Positions 17,938 through 26,202 of a stretch of 64,000 bases of DNA are shown here, one piece after another. The notes beneath the pieces are model-generated. The model was given only the letters and a program-made list of their open reading frames with translations, was not told where the DNA came from and made no database searches. The position numbers and the translations under genes are program-made. How positions within the stretch are numbered: the stretch's first letter is position 1; the number at the start of each line of letters is the position of its first letter. The DNA is from CADEED01 sp043747875 (lineage in GTDB: Bacteria > Pseudomonadota > Gammaproteobacteria > Steroidobacterales > Steroidobacteraceae). The stretch covers positions 62,001 to 126,000 of the forward strand of contig JAYTOI010000003.1 of assembly GCA_043747875.1 (NCBI GenBank), given 5' to 3'.

Positions 17938-18207
17938 GTGACCAAACTCTATGTCGGCAATCTGCCGTTCGCTGCCACTGAAGAAGCCGTACGCAGTGCG
18001 TTCGAGCCACACGGAAAGATCGAATCGCTCTCGCTCATGACCGACCGGACTACCGGTCCGCCGCAACGCTTTGGCTTCATCGAGATGGCGAATCCCGATG
18101 CCGCACGCGCCATGCACGCGCTGAACGGCACGGACTTCGGTGGCCGCCCGCTGAAAGTGAACGAGGCGCAGGACCACGGTACGCGGCCACTCTTCGAGCG
18201 CCGCTGA
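17938..18207 (+). CDS. Small RRM-type RNA-binding protein
   Basis: An 89-residue single-domain RNA recognition motif protein from the GTG at 17938. RNP2 is LYVGNL at residues 4-9 and RNP1 is RFGFIEM near 50; the last dozen residues are a basic tail. Such proteins are widespread in proteobacteria and cyanobacteria, often cold-responsive, and bind RNA in the cytoplasm. The 202-bp gap before it has no other gene and could hold a structured leader. It ends 2 bp from the convergent 213-residue gene. Confidence 0.85.
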   Translation: MTKLYVGNLPFAATEEAVRSAFEPHGKIESLSLMTDRTTGPPQRFGFIEMANPDAARAMHALNGTDFGGRPLKVNEAQDHGTRPLFERR

Positions 18208-18209
18208 CC

Positions 18210-18851
18210 TCACGCGAAGCGCGGGCGCGGCTGGCGGCGCTGCGGCTCCATGGGGTTGCGTGCCCGATTGCTAGGCGCCTCGACCTTCGGCCGCGGCGCC
18301 GGCGCGTGGCAATGAACGCGCTTCAGATCCGCGATCAGACGGTCGGACTTGCCCGCGTTTTCCGCGGCGGTGGAATTGGCGATCGGCCAGCCGGATTCGA
18401 TCGTTTCGACCAGCGCGCAGCGCTCCGTCATCGGCATCCTGGCAAGCGCGTCCTGGAAATCGGCGGGCCGCGCCGCGAAAAAGCGCACCAGCGACTGTGG
18501 CGGGATGCGCGCTTCGGAATGCGCGCGACTCGCGGCGAGCTCGAGCAGCGAGCGGCCCAGCATCGCATCGGGCGCGCTCCGCAGCAGCTCCACCGCGGCG
18601 GCCGAGCAGGGCAGCGTGCGTCGTCGGTCGTAATCCGCGCGCGTGGCGCGCAACTGCTGGTACTCCGGAGTGTCGCTGCCGGAGGTCGTGAGCCGCAGCG
18701 CGTCGTCGAGCCCCACCGCCACCGTGAACACGCTGCGCAGCTCCGCCGAATTGTGCGCGTCGCACGCCGCACCCGCGAGCGCAGCGCGCGCGGTCAACGC
18801 GAGCAGCATGGCTGCACACTTCACGAAATCGGCGGCGTCGAAAACGCGCAT
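18210..18851 (-). CDS. Exported protein of unknown function
   Basis: 213 residues with an N-terminal hydrophobic segment (AAMLLALTARAALAGAA) that looks like a signal peptide, then a helical, Ala/Arg-rich domain with a few cysteines and a Pro/Arg-rich tail (RNPMEPQRRQPRPRFA). An ACAGGAG ribosome site precedes the start. I do not recognise the family. It lies 31 bp downstream of the 71-residue gene in the same direction, so it may be the last gene of the PKS-NRPS operon, but it could equally be a bystander. Confidence 0.6.
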   Translation of the reverse strand: MRVFDAADFVKCAAMLLALTARAALAGAACDAHNSAELRSVFTVAVGLDDALRLTTSGSDTPEYQQLRATRADYDRRRTLPCSAAAVELLRSAPDAMLGRSLLELAASRAHSEARIPPQSLVRFFAARPADFQDALARMPMTERCALVETIESGWPIANSTAAENAGKSDRLIADLKRVHCHAPAPRPKVEAPSNRARNPMEPQRRQPRPRFA

Positions 18852-18882
18852 TGCATCTCCTGTTCAGTGAGCGCTCATGTGC

Positions 18883-19098
18883 TCAGGGTGAGTCGCTCAG
18901 TTCTATTTCGACCAGGCGCTCCTTCGCACGCTGGTGCATTCGCGAGCTCGGATCGGTGAGGCGCAGCAAGTTGGTCAATTGCAGGCGCTCCGAGTAGAGC
19001 TCATCGAGTCCCGCTCTGCCCGCGCGCCGGCCGTTGCTGTGCCAGTACAAGGGGTTCAGGGGCGGATGAAGAGAATTGCCGTCGTGTGTCGATTTCAT
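18883..19098 (-). CDS. 71-residue protein translationally coupled to the M20 peptidase
   Basis: A small, charged protein whose start codon overlaps the stop of the M20 peptidase gene (ATGA). The N-terminal third is Pro/His/Asn-rich (HPPLNPLYWHSN) and the rest is predicted helical with many Arg, Leu and Glu. No signal peptide or membrane helix is seen. I do not recognise it. The coupled start and operon position argue that it is real; it might be an accessory or modulator of the peptidase or the biosynthetic enzymes, but nothing in the sequence decides this. Confidence 0.5.
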   Translation of the reverse strand: MKSTHDGNSLHPPLNPLYWHSNGRRAGRAGLDELYSERLQLTNLLRLTDPSSRMHQRAKERLVEIELSDSP

Positions 19099-20345
19099 CG
19101 TGTCTCCGCTTGATAGATAGGCAGGTTTACCGCCGCGGGCTCCCGCCCGGGCGTCTGAAATTGCAGGTACCGCAACAGTTGCGCCAGTGCCGAAGCCCGC
19201 GTACTCAAGGTATTCACATACAGAAATTCTCGTTCCGTATGCATGAGGCCTCCGACCGGACCCAAACCGTCGAGCACCAGGTTGGTGTCGGTGCTCAGAT
19301 AGTTCACGTCTCCGGCACCGCCCGAGGCTTGAGAGAGCACGCTGCGTCCTTCGATCTCGCCGATCGAATGCGCTAGAAAATCCGCCAGCTCCCGGGATCG
19401 TTCCGTCAACGAGAAAGGCGGGCAGTCATCGACGATCGAATAACGGACGCGCGCGGGAATGTGACCGCAGACGCGCGCGTCGCCCGGCGTGCACAGGATG
19501 CGGTCGATATCCTGATGAAGCCGGTCGCGGGTTGCGGCACTCGGAAAGCGCGTGTCGAGCTTTACGTGGGCGTGTCCGCAGATGACGTTGTGCAGATCTC
19601 TTCCGGCGCGAACGTGCCCCACGTTCACGTTGACGTCTTCATCGGGTTCGTTCAAACGCGCCAGGGCCTGAATCTTTTCCGCCATCGCATGCGCCGCGTT
19701 GGCATGATCCCCTTTGCTGCGTCCGGCGTGCGCTTCCTGGCCCTCGATGTCGATGTCGTACCACCGATTGCCACGCCGCTGATGAATGATGTTGCCGGAA
19801 TCGAGCGCGGGCTCGAGCCCCAGGGCGATGGCGGTGTCCTTGGCCAACTCGCGATACTTCTCCGTGAAGCCTATCGATCCCACTTCCTCGTTCGGGGAGC
19901 AGATGAAGCGCAAGGAATATGCGGTGCGGCTGTCCTGACTCAGCAGTCTCTGCAAGGCCGTCAGGCCCACCACGACGCCGCCCTTGTCGTCGATGACGCC
20001 CGAACCGAAAGCGCGGGAGTGGCTGTCGAACCGCAGCTTGCCCCAGTTGCGCAACACGGTGTCGGTATGGGCGACCAGAGAGATGAATTGGTCGCTGCGG
20101 CCCGCGCGCTCCGCGACCAGCAAATCGGCGAAGCGGGCATCACCGGGCAGCATGGAAATCTCGAAGCCCAGCTTCGACAGGAAATCCGCTACCCACAGTT
20201 GCGCTCGCTGCACGCCCTGCCGGTTCAACGACTGGCTGTCGATGGCGCAAAGTTCTTCGAGCAGTCGCACCTCCGACAGCGCCGGCGGCGCGTGGATGAG
20301 ATCTGCGAGAGCGTCCATGTATTTCTGCGGCTCATCGATCTTCAT
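19095..20345 (-). CDS. M20-family zinc metallopeptidase (ArgE/DapE/CPG2 type)
   Basis: About 416 residues from the ATG at 20345, which has an AAGGGA site 8 bases upstream; an ATG at 20372 would add nine residues and overlap cysE by 4 bp. All metal-site blocks are present: VAHTDTVLRNWG, GSGVIDDKGGVVVG with the bridging Asp, CSPNEEVGSIG with the catalytic Glu pair, and a late GGLMHTERE. The family removes or hydrolyses amino- or acyl-linked residues at the end of small substrates. In this operon it could trim the peptide product, unmask a precursor, or protect the producer; which of these is not visible. Confidence 0.85.
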   Translation of the reverse strand: MKIDEPQKYMDALADLIHAPPALSEVRLLEELCAIDSQSLNRQGVQRAQLWVADFLSKLGFEISMLPGDARFADLLVAERAGRSDQFISLVAHTDTVLRNWGKLRFDSHSRAFGSGVIDDKGGVVVGLTALQRLLSQDSRTAYSLRFICSPNEEVGSIGFTEKYRELAKDTAIALGLEPALDSGNIIHQRRGNRWYDIDIEGQEAHAGRSKGDHANAAHAMAEKIQALARLNEPDEDVNVNVGHVRAGRDLHNVICGHAHVKLDTRFPSAATRDRLHQDIDRILCTPGDARVCGHIPARVRYSIVDDCPPFSLTERSRELADFLAHSIGEIEGRSVLSQASGGAGDVNYLSTDTNLVLDGLGPVGGLMHTEREFLYVNTLSTRASALAQLLRYLQFQTPGREPAAVNLPIYQAETR

Positions 20346-20368
20346 GGTTTTGTCCCTTGGCACGAGGT

Positions 20369-21124
20369 TCATGCGACGACTGCGGATTCTTCGGCGGCGA
20401 CACGTCGTACCAGGCGCGCCCGCTCACCGACCGCCGTGCGTGCCGGTGGAACAGAATCGAGAACGACCGAACCGGCGCCGATACGGGCGCCACGGCCGAT
20501 GTGGATGTTGCCGAGCACGAGGGCACCGGCACCGATGCTCACTTCCGCAGCGATCTTGGGGTGACGGTCACCCTGCTGCTTTCCCGTGCCGCCCAAAGTG
20601 ACTCCATGCAGCAGGCTGACGTTGTCGCCGATGACCGCTGTCTCGCCCGTGACGAAGCCCGTGCCGTGATCCAGAAATACGCCCGAGCCAATTTGCGCGG
20701 CCGGGTGGATATCGATGCTCAATGCTTCAGCCACGCGGTGCTGCAGAAGCCTGGCGGCGAAGTGACGCCCATCAGTCCAGTGCCAGTGGGCCGCGCGGTG
20801 GATTTGCAGCGCGTGAAAGCCCTTGTAGAAGAGGAATGCGGAACAGAGGCAGGTACAGGCGGGATCTCGCTCGAGAATGGCCCACAAGTCGTCGGCCGAT
20901 TTGTGAGCGAGAAGCTCGTTGTCCTCGTAAGCCGTGCCGATCAGGCGACGGAACGTTGCGTATCCCGGCTTCGGACCGTCCAGGCGCATCGCCAGCCAAT
21001 GAGCGAGCGCGGCGGTATAGGACTTCTGATGCAGGATTGCGGACTCGAGCAGCGGTCGCGCCAACGGCTCGGTGGCGGCCAGCACGACTGCACGAGTGTA
21101 GAGAGCGGTCCATATCTCGTTCAT
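20369..21124 (-). CDS. cysE: Serine O-acetyltransferase
   Basis: 251 residues with the complete CysE arrangement: an N-terminal helical domain (IWTALYTRAVVLAATEPL, then FLFYKGFHALQIHRAAHWHW) followed by the left-handed beta-helix with IHPAAQIGSGVFLDHGTG and TLGGTGKQQGDRHPKI. The enzyme makes O-acetylserine, the precursor of cysteine. It is 1 bp behind the thioesterase gene and directly before the M20 gene, so it is embedded in the PKS-NRPS operon. Because the NRPS second module reads as cysteine-activating and cyclising, this is most simply a dedicated cysteine-supply gene. Confidence 0.93.
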   Translation of the reverse strand: MNEIWTALYTRAVVLAATEPLARPLLESAILHQKSYTAALAHWLAMRLDGPKPGYATFRRLIGTAYEDNELLAHKSADDLWAILERDPACTCLCSAFLFYKGFHALQIHRAAHWHWTDGRHFAARLLQHRVAEALSIDIHPAAQIGSGVFLDHGTGFVTGETAVIGDNVSLLHGVTLGGTGKQQGDRHPKIAAEVSIGAGALVLGNIHIGRGARIGAGSVVLDSVPPARTAVGERARLVRRVAAEESAVVA

Positions 21125-21125
21125 T

Positions 21126-21950
21126 TCACGCGCCTCCCAGGAATGTTTCGAGACGTTCGCAGGTGTCTCGTGTCACCTGTGCTTCATGACTCTGCAAGAA
21201 AAAGTGACCGCCGTTGTATTCCAGAACTTCCGACGGTCCTTGGGTATAGGCCTGCCAGCCGCTCGCCTGCTCCGGCCGGCAATGGCTGTCGCGCCTGCCG
21301 GCCATCGCGTAGATAGGCAGGGAAATGCACGGGCGCGCGGGCGAGGGGTGCGGATTCGCGTGCCAGCCGTCGATGAGTGCGAAGTCCGCTTTGACGGTCG
21401 GCAGCAGCAGACGCATGAGCTCCTCGTTGGCCAGCAGATCCGGCGGCGTACCTTCCATCCGCTTCAGTTCCTCGAGGAAATCGCCGTCGCTCATGTGTTT
21501 GACGGGCACCCGGGTAACCGGCAGATGCGGCGGCTTGCGTCCGGAGAGGAACAGGCACTCCGGTTGCCGCGCGCTGCGCCGTCCAAGTTCCAGAGTCACT
21601 TCGAACGCCAGCATCGCACCCATGCTGTGTCCGTAGAAGGCGAAGCGCATGGCTCCGAGTTGCTCGACGATCGCGTCGGTGACTTCCTCGAACAGTTGAC
21701 GATGATCGGTCAGGGGTGGCTCGGACAGCCGGTTGGCACGGCCGGGCAGTTGAATGGCGATCAGCTCGAAACGCTCGTCGAAGCGCGCGGCCCAGCCGCG
21801 GAAGATCGCGGCACTGGCCCCCGCGTAGGGAAACAGGAAGAGCTGCATGCGACTCTTCTTCCCGGCCGCGCTTCGCAGCGGAAATAGATAGGCCTCGTTG
21901 CCCGGCGGGCACCGCAGTCTGGGTGACAACTGTTTCAGTTTTGCATTCAC
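21126..21950 (-). CDS. Type II thioesterase of NRPS/PKS systems
   Basis: 274 residues from the GTG at 21950, chosen because an AAGGA site lies about nine bases upstream and because the family N-terminus (before LFLFPYAGASA) begins earlier than the ATG at 21848. The alpha/beta-hydrolase triad is Ser109 (FYGHSMGAML), Asp221 (AGRRDSHC) and His249 (NGGHFFL). Type II enzymes clear misprimed or stalled carrier domains and sometimes release product. Since the NRPS has no terminal thioesterase, this one could also do the off-loading. It lies 13 bp behind the outer-membrane barrel gene. Confidence 0.9.
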   Translation of the reverse strand: MNAKLKQLSPRLRCPPGNEAYLFPLRSAAGKKSRMQLFLFPYAGASAAIFRGWAARFDERFELIAIQLPGRANRLSEPPLTDHRQLFEEVTDAIVEQLGAMRFAFYGHSMGAMLAFEVTLELGRRSARQPECLFLSGRKPPHLPVTRVPVKHMSDGDFLEELKRMEGTPPDLLANEELMRLLLPTVKADFALIDGWHANPHPSPARPCISLPIYAMAGRRDSHCRPEQASGWQAYTQGPSEVLEYNGGHFFLQSHEAQVTRDTCERLETFLGGA

Positions 21951-21963
21951 GTATTTGTATCCT

Positions 21964-23370
21964 TCAGAAATACCAGCGCAGGCCGACGAGCGCCGAATCC
22001 TCGATGAGGCGCCCAAAGTCCGAGTCGGCGCCGCCGCCGGCACGCGTGCCGATGAAGAACATCTGCATGGAGGGTGTGACGTAGTAAGTCGCCGAAGCCG
22101 ACAATGCCTCTCCAGATCCTGCGCCGAGGGAGCGGGTCCAGCGCAGCGCCACGTCCGCCTTGTCATTCCACTCGGTGCGCAGGAGCTGCAGGAACACGTA
22201 GTCGGAACCGAGGTAGCGCAGGCCGTTGGCCAGCGACATGCCGAGCACTCGAGCGTTCCGGCCCGCGTCCGGCGCGGAGAACAGACCACTGGATGCCTGC
22301 GTCACGGCCGCTAGATAGTCGCGGCGCTCGCCGCGGTCATAGCCTTCGTTGCCCGTGAGCCATTCGGCGGTCAGCGACCATCCAGACTCGAAGGTGTAGG
22401 CGCCACCGAGCAGGCCGGTGTGGAAAATCTCATCGTTCAGTTTGGTCCGTTCGAAGCGCCATTCGCCGTCGGCGGCATCGCGCTGCGGAAACCACCCGGA
22501 ATGGCCGCGTCCGACCGCGACATCCGCGTAGACGAGGAGGGCATCCGAATATGTGTAGGTGCCGTACAGTCCGAGTCGCGATACGCCATCGTGGCGCCTG
22601 GAGACAATGGCTCCGCCGCTCGTCCGTTCACCGATCCAATCCAGCTTGACGGCGGTGAGCGGCGAGAAATTCAGCGGATCCGGGTCGCGGCTGCCAATGT
22701 CCTGGTTGTGCAGCACGCTCAAGGTCAGTTTCTCGTTGGCGTACCAGGTGAGCTGCGCGATGTCTTTGCCATAGAGATCCGAAAGCGGGTTGGTCTTGCC
22801 CGTGTCGGTGAACAACGGGTTGCTGGGCGAAAGAAAAGACGCATTTCCCCATTGCAGCACTTCGCGCCCGGCGCTCAGAAACAGCCCCTTGGCCACCTCG
22901 CACCGGACGGTGCCCGCATTGAGAAAAACGTCGCTGCGATCGGTCGCGCGCGGTTGCGGATCCGCATCCAGCACGTAGTCGTAGTCGGCGCGCAATTTTG
23001 CGGTAGCGCTGCACACACCGGCACTCGCGGACAGGTCGACGCGCAAGTCGGCATTTATCTCGTCTGATGAAATCGCCGCGAAGCGATTGCCCGGGTTGAA
23101 AGGACTGGCTCGTCGCGGCGTGTTGAACGTGCCGTAGAGCAATGTCTGGGTTCGCATGGCGAAGCGCACGTCCTGGTCCGTATCGCCGCCCGCCTCGTCA
23201 TCCATCTGGGCGGCGTCCTGCGCCGCGGCGCCGTCCCCCGGGGCGTCGGGCACAGGATCCTGCTGCGAGGCAGAGGGCTCCTGCGCCACGACCGCACCCG
23301 GACTGTTCATCAATGCAACCGCGCCGATGATGGACCACACGCGATGTCGGTTGACTGGTTCGGCGGGCAT
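21964..23370 (-). CDS. Outer-membrane beta-barrel protein (porin-like)
   Basis: About 468 residues from the ATG at 23370 (an in-frame GTG lies at 23400). A signal peptide ends near AVVAQEP, followed by an acidic Asp/Gln/Ala linker, then alternating amphipathic strands to the end and a C-terminal aromatic residue (GLRWYF), the signature for outer-membrane insertion. Aromatic-girdle motifs are frequent and there is no plug domain. It is encoded between a LolA-like periplasmic protein and the thioesterase, so its likely role is passage of the product or a lipid-like intermediate at the outer membrane. I could not assign a named porin family with certainty. Confidence 0.78.
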   Translation of the reverse strand: MPAEPVNRHRVWSIIGAVALMNSPGAVVAQEPSASQQDPVPDAPGDGAAAQDAAQMDDEAGGDTDQDVRFAMRTQTLLYGTFNTPRRASPFNPGNRFAAISSDEINADLRVDLSASAGVCSATAKLRADYDYVLDADPQPRATDRSDVFLNAGTVRCEVAKGLFLSAGREVLQWGNASFLSPSNPLFTDTGKTNPLSDLYGKDIAQLTWYANEKLTLSVLHNQDIGSRDPDPLNFSPLTAVKLDWIGERTSGGAIVSRRHDGVSRLGLYGTYTYSDALLVYADVAVGRGHSGWFPQRDAADGEWRFERTKLNDEIFHTGLLGGAYTFESGWSLTAEWLTGNEGYDRGERRDYLAAVTQASSGLFSAPDAGRNARVLGMSLANGLRYLGSDYVFLQLLRTEWNDKADVALRWTRSLGAGSGEALSASATYYVTPSMQMFFIGTRAGGGADSDFGRLIEDSALVGLRWYF

Positions 23371-23407
23371 GAGGACACCGGATGTGTGGGTGGGTTTCAC
23401 TGGCTAA

Positions 23408-24175
23408 CTACCGTGTCAGCGCGGCGACGCTGAAGACATCGGGTCCGAACGGGCGCACCTTGATGTTCGAGTATTCGAGCACCGAGACGCTGTCGCTGTT
23501 GATCGCATCCTGGATCACCATGCGGCTCACGAAAGGCTGCTTGCGGCCGTCGACCACGATGGTGTTGCCGGTCTCGAATTTCGCGGTCTTGAGAACTTTG
23601 CCCGACACGGTGTAGAACTCGGCCTTGAGCGGGACCAGGCGCGCTTTCGATACCCAGTAGACGATGCGGTCATAGGTGCAGAACTTGCTCTTGCCGACCA
23701 GGTCGAGCACGTAGGCGGCCTCGCCCTCGACATCCTCTTCGCGCAGCAGCTTGGCGTCGTAGTCCTTGCTGTAGTTGGTGGACGCGATGTCGCCATTGGC
23801 CGCCGGACCCATCATCTTCTGCCGGCTCGAGATCGAGATGGCGCGTTGCAAGTCCGGACGGCCGTACCACATGTTTCGTCCCAGCTGCAGCAGGCGGCCG
23901 CCGGCGGCGCGCGCCGGGTAGGTGGTTTCGGCGACGCTGTTGTCGGCGGCGGCCCGCACCTGCAGCTTGCGCTCGGTGCCGCCGCTGTCGACATCCGTAT
24001 CGCTGGTGACGATCTTCAGGTCCCACTGCACGCCCGGCACGCCGCCGCCACGCACCCGATCCGTCGCGGCGAGGATGTCCACGCTGCTGGGAGCCTCGGT
24101 GGCGGCCTGGCCGACGGCCTGGGTGAGCAGGACCGCCGCGCAGGCGATCAATGTAGATAGAGATTGAGTTTTCAT
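23408..24175 (-). CDS. LolA-like outer-membrane lipoprotein-sorting protein
   Basis: 255 residues from the ATG at 24175 with a clean signal peptide (CAAVLLTQAVGQAATE). The mature part is a single beta-rich domain with NMWYGRPDLQRAISISSRQKMMG and a late FETGNTIVVDGRKQPF, a pattern of proteins annotated as outer-membrane lipoprotein-sorting (half-barrel LolA/LolB fold). Such proteins carry hydrophobic cargo across the periplasm. It follows the ABC permease by 31 bp and precedes the barrel protein, so it is best read as the periplasmic link of an ABC-to-outer-membrane route. Confidence 0.8.
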   Translation of the reverse strand: MKTQSLSTLIACAAVLLTQAVGQAATEAPSSVDILAATDRVRGGGVPGVQWDLKIVTSDTDVDSGGTERKLQVRAAADNSVAETTYPARAAGGRLLQLGRNMWYGRPDLQRAISISSRQKMMGPAANGDIASTNYSKDYDAKLLREEDVEGEAAYVLDLVGKSKFCTYDRIVYWVSKARLVPLKAEFYTVSGKVLKTAKFETGNTIVVDGRKQPFVSRMVIQDAINSDSVSVLEYSNIKVRPFGPDVFSVAALTR

Positions 24176-24206
24176 GTCGGTACTTCTCTTGAGTGACTCG
24201 AAAGGT

Positions 24207-25439
24207 TCAGGTGTGTGCCAGGGCATCGACGATGCCGCGGCGCGCGGCGCGCAGCGAGGGCAGCACCGCCGACGCCAGCGCCAGTACGATGACCACCATC
24301 GATACCGCCGAGATGCGCACCCAATCCAGGTCGACCAGCAGGGCGACGCGATACGATGAATTGGGAGGCACGTAGGACAGGTCGGAGCTGTTGATCAGCC
24401 ACGCGAATGCCACGGTGCCCAGCACCCCCGCGAGAGTGCCGATGGCGGCCAGCCACCCGGCTTCGGTGGCGAACAACCCCACCACGCCCGGCTTGCCCAG
24501 GCCGAGGGCGCGCATCGTCCCCACCTCGCGAGTACGCTCGACCACCGTCATGGAAATGGTGTTGGCGATGCTGAGCGCCGCAATCACGAACACGATGCTC
24601 GCGATGAAGCTGAAGATCATGTCGAACAGCCCGCGCACCTGCCGGTAGAAGCTGGAGAGCTCCTGCCAGGTCTTGATCTCCACGTCGAAGCCCGCGGCTT
24701 GCAGCCGTGTGCCGAGTTCGGCTTGTTTGGAATCGGTCAGCGCGGCGTCGTCGAGCAATATCACGAAGCGTTCCACCCGCTGCGTGTCGAGCAGGTTCTG
24801 GGCGAGCGTCATGGGCAGCAGCAGGAATTTGTCGTTGGTCGCCGCGTTGCCGGTGTTGAATAGATTGACTATCTGTCCATCGAGGGCATTGGCCTGGCCG
24901 TCGATGGTGCTGCTGAGCAGGGTGATCGTGTCACCGAGCTTGTAGTTCAGCAGCTGCGCCAGGTCGGCCGACACGGCGACGCCGTAGTTCTTGCCCGGCA
25001 CCAGCGAGCCGCCGGCGCCTTCCTGCAGCTCCCCGCGCAGCAATGCCATGTCCTCGGGCACCATCGCCTCGCCGATGAAGATCGAGGATGCCCGTCCGTT
25101 GGAAGCGGCAGCGATGCCGCTGATGGACAAGCGCGGCGAAACCAGCTTCACGCCGCCCGCGGAGCGCACGATGTCGGACAGGCGCGCACTTTCCGCGGCA
25201 TCGAACATGAACCGCTTCGGATGCAGCTTTCCTTCCATCAGCATTCCGCGTTTATAGATCGTGAGATGGCCCAGCCGCTCGCCCGAGATGGCCTGCAGCT
25301 TGAGTCCCGCGTAGGTGTTGACGATGTATCCGCCGAACAGGTTCAGCGCGATCAATCCGGCCGCGACCGCGGCAACCGTGACCAGGCTGCGCCGGCGATT
25401 GCGCGCGATGTTGCGCATGGCAAGTAGTAGTAAGTGCAT
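24207..25439 (-). CDS. FtsX/LolC-type ABC transporter permease
   Basis: 410 residues with the MacB/LolC topology: one membrane helix near residues 16-38, a large periplasmic domain (about 45-270), then three membrane helices near 275-400 (IFSFIASIVFVIAALSIANTISM; TEAGWLAAIGTLAGVLG; VSMVVIVLALASAVLPSLR). The ERTREVGTMRALG motif is diagnostic of this permease family. It starts 1 bp after the ATPase stop. Family members extract hydrophobic molecules such as lipoproteins or peptides from the inner membrane by mechanotransmission. Only one permease gene is present, so a homodimer is expected. Confidence 0.88.
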   Translation of the reverse strand: MHLLLLAMRNIARNRRRSLVTVAAVAAGLIALNLFGGYIVNTYAGLKLQAISGERLGHLTIYKRGMLMEGKLHPKRFMFDAAESARLSDIVRSAGGVKLVSPRLSISGIAAASNGRASSIFIGEAMVPEDMALLRGELQEGAGGSLVPGKNYGVAVSADLAQLLNYKLGDTITLLSSTIDGQANALDGQIVNLFNTGNAATNDKFLLLPMTLAQNLLDTQRVERFVILLDDAALTDSKQAELGTRLQAAGFDVEIKTWQELSSFYRQVRGLFDMIFSFIASIVFVIAALSIANTISMTVVERTREVGTMRALGLGKPGVVGLFATEAGWLAAIGTLAGVLGTVAFAWLINSSDLSYVPPNSSYRVALLVDLDWVRISAVSMVVIVLALASAVLPSLRAARRGIVDALAHT

Positions 25440-25440
25440 G

Positions 25441-26202
25441 TCACAGATCTCCGATGGTGATACGGCCGTCGCGCAGGGACACGATGCGGCTCATGTGCTT
25501 CAGGATGCGGTGGTCGTGGGTGGAGAACACGCAGGTCACGCCCTGCGTGCTGCGCAACTGCGCCAGCAGCTCCATCACTTTCAGGCTGTTCTCCGTATCC
25601 AGATTGGCGGTGGGCTCGTCGGCAATGAGCAGCTTGGGGCGGGTGATCAGCGCGCGGGCGATCGCGACACGCTGCCGCTGGCCGCCGCTCATGCGATCCG
25701 GATAGGTCCGGATCAGATCCTGCAGGCCGACCGTGCGCAGCAGCGCTTCCGCACGCGCCTCGTCGGTGCTCGTCGTCTTGCCGCGCAGCCGCAGCGGCAG
25801 CAGGACATTCTCGATCGCGGTCAGCACCGGGATCAGATTGAAGCTCTGGAAGATGAAGCCGATCGAGCTGCTGCGCAGATCGGCTTTGGTCCGCGAGCTG
25901 AGCTCGCGCAACCGCCGGCCGTCGATCTCCATCTCGCCCGCGTCCGGGTCATCGAGCAGCCCGATGACGTTGAGAAGCGTCGATTTGCCGCTGCCCGAGG
26001 GCCCGCAGATCGCCAACATCTCGCCGGCCTCGATGTCCAGGTCGACACCTTGCAACGCCTGCACGACGTTGTGTCCTTGCCGGTAGCTCTTGTGCAGTCC
26101 GAGCAGGCTCACGATGGGCACGGATGGTTCCCTGCGTACATCGACTATCGGGTACTTGGGCCCGACCGCTCGCAGTGGCGCGCGTTCCAGTTCAGCTAAC
26201 AT
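25441..26202 (-). CDS. LolD/MacB-type ABC transporter ATP-binding protein
   Basis: 253 residues: Walker A GPSGSGKST, Q-loop in FIFQSFNLIPVLT, signature MSGGQRQRVAIARAL, Walker B LLIADEPTANLD and switch His in FSTHDHRI. The first 30 residues are an unusual extension ahead of the nucleotide-binding fold. Its ATG at 26202 lies 7 bp inside the NRPS gene end, so translation is coupled. With the next gene it forms a LolCDE/MacB-class complex. Location directly behind the assembly-line genes suggests export of the product rather than housekeeping lipoprotein sorting. Confidence 0.92.
   Translation of the reverse strand: MLAELERAPLRAVGPKYPIVDVRREPSVPIVSLLGLHKSYRQGHNVVQALQGVDLDIEAGEMLAICGPSGSGKSTLLNVIGLLDDPDAGEMEIDGRRLRELSSRTKADLRSSSIGFIFQSFNLIPVLTAIENVLLPLRLRGKTTSTDEARAEALLRTVGLQDLIRTYPDRMSGGQRQRVAIARALITRPKLLIADEPTANLDTENSLKVMELLAQLRSTQGVTCVFSTHDHRILKHMSRIVSLRDGRITIGDL

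Noticed and set aside
24207..26202. Housekeeping LolCDE lipoprotein transporter
   Set aside because: Only one permease gene is present, the ATPase has an extra N-terminus, and it is translationally coupled to the NRPS; the dedicated-export reading fits better, though not proven.
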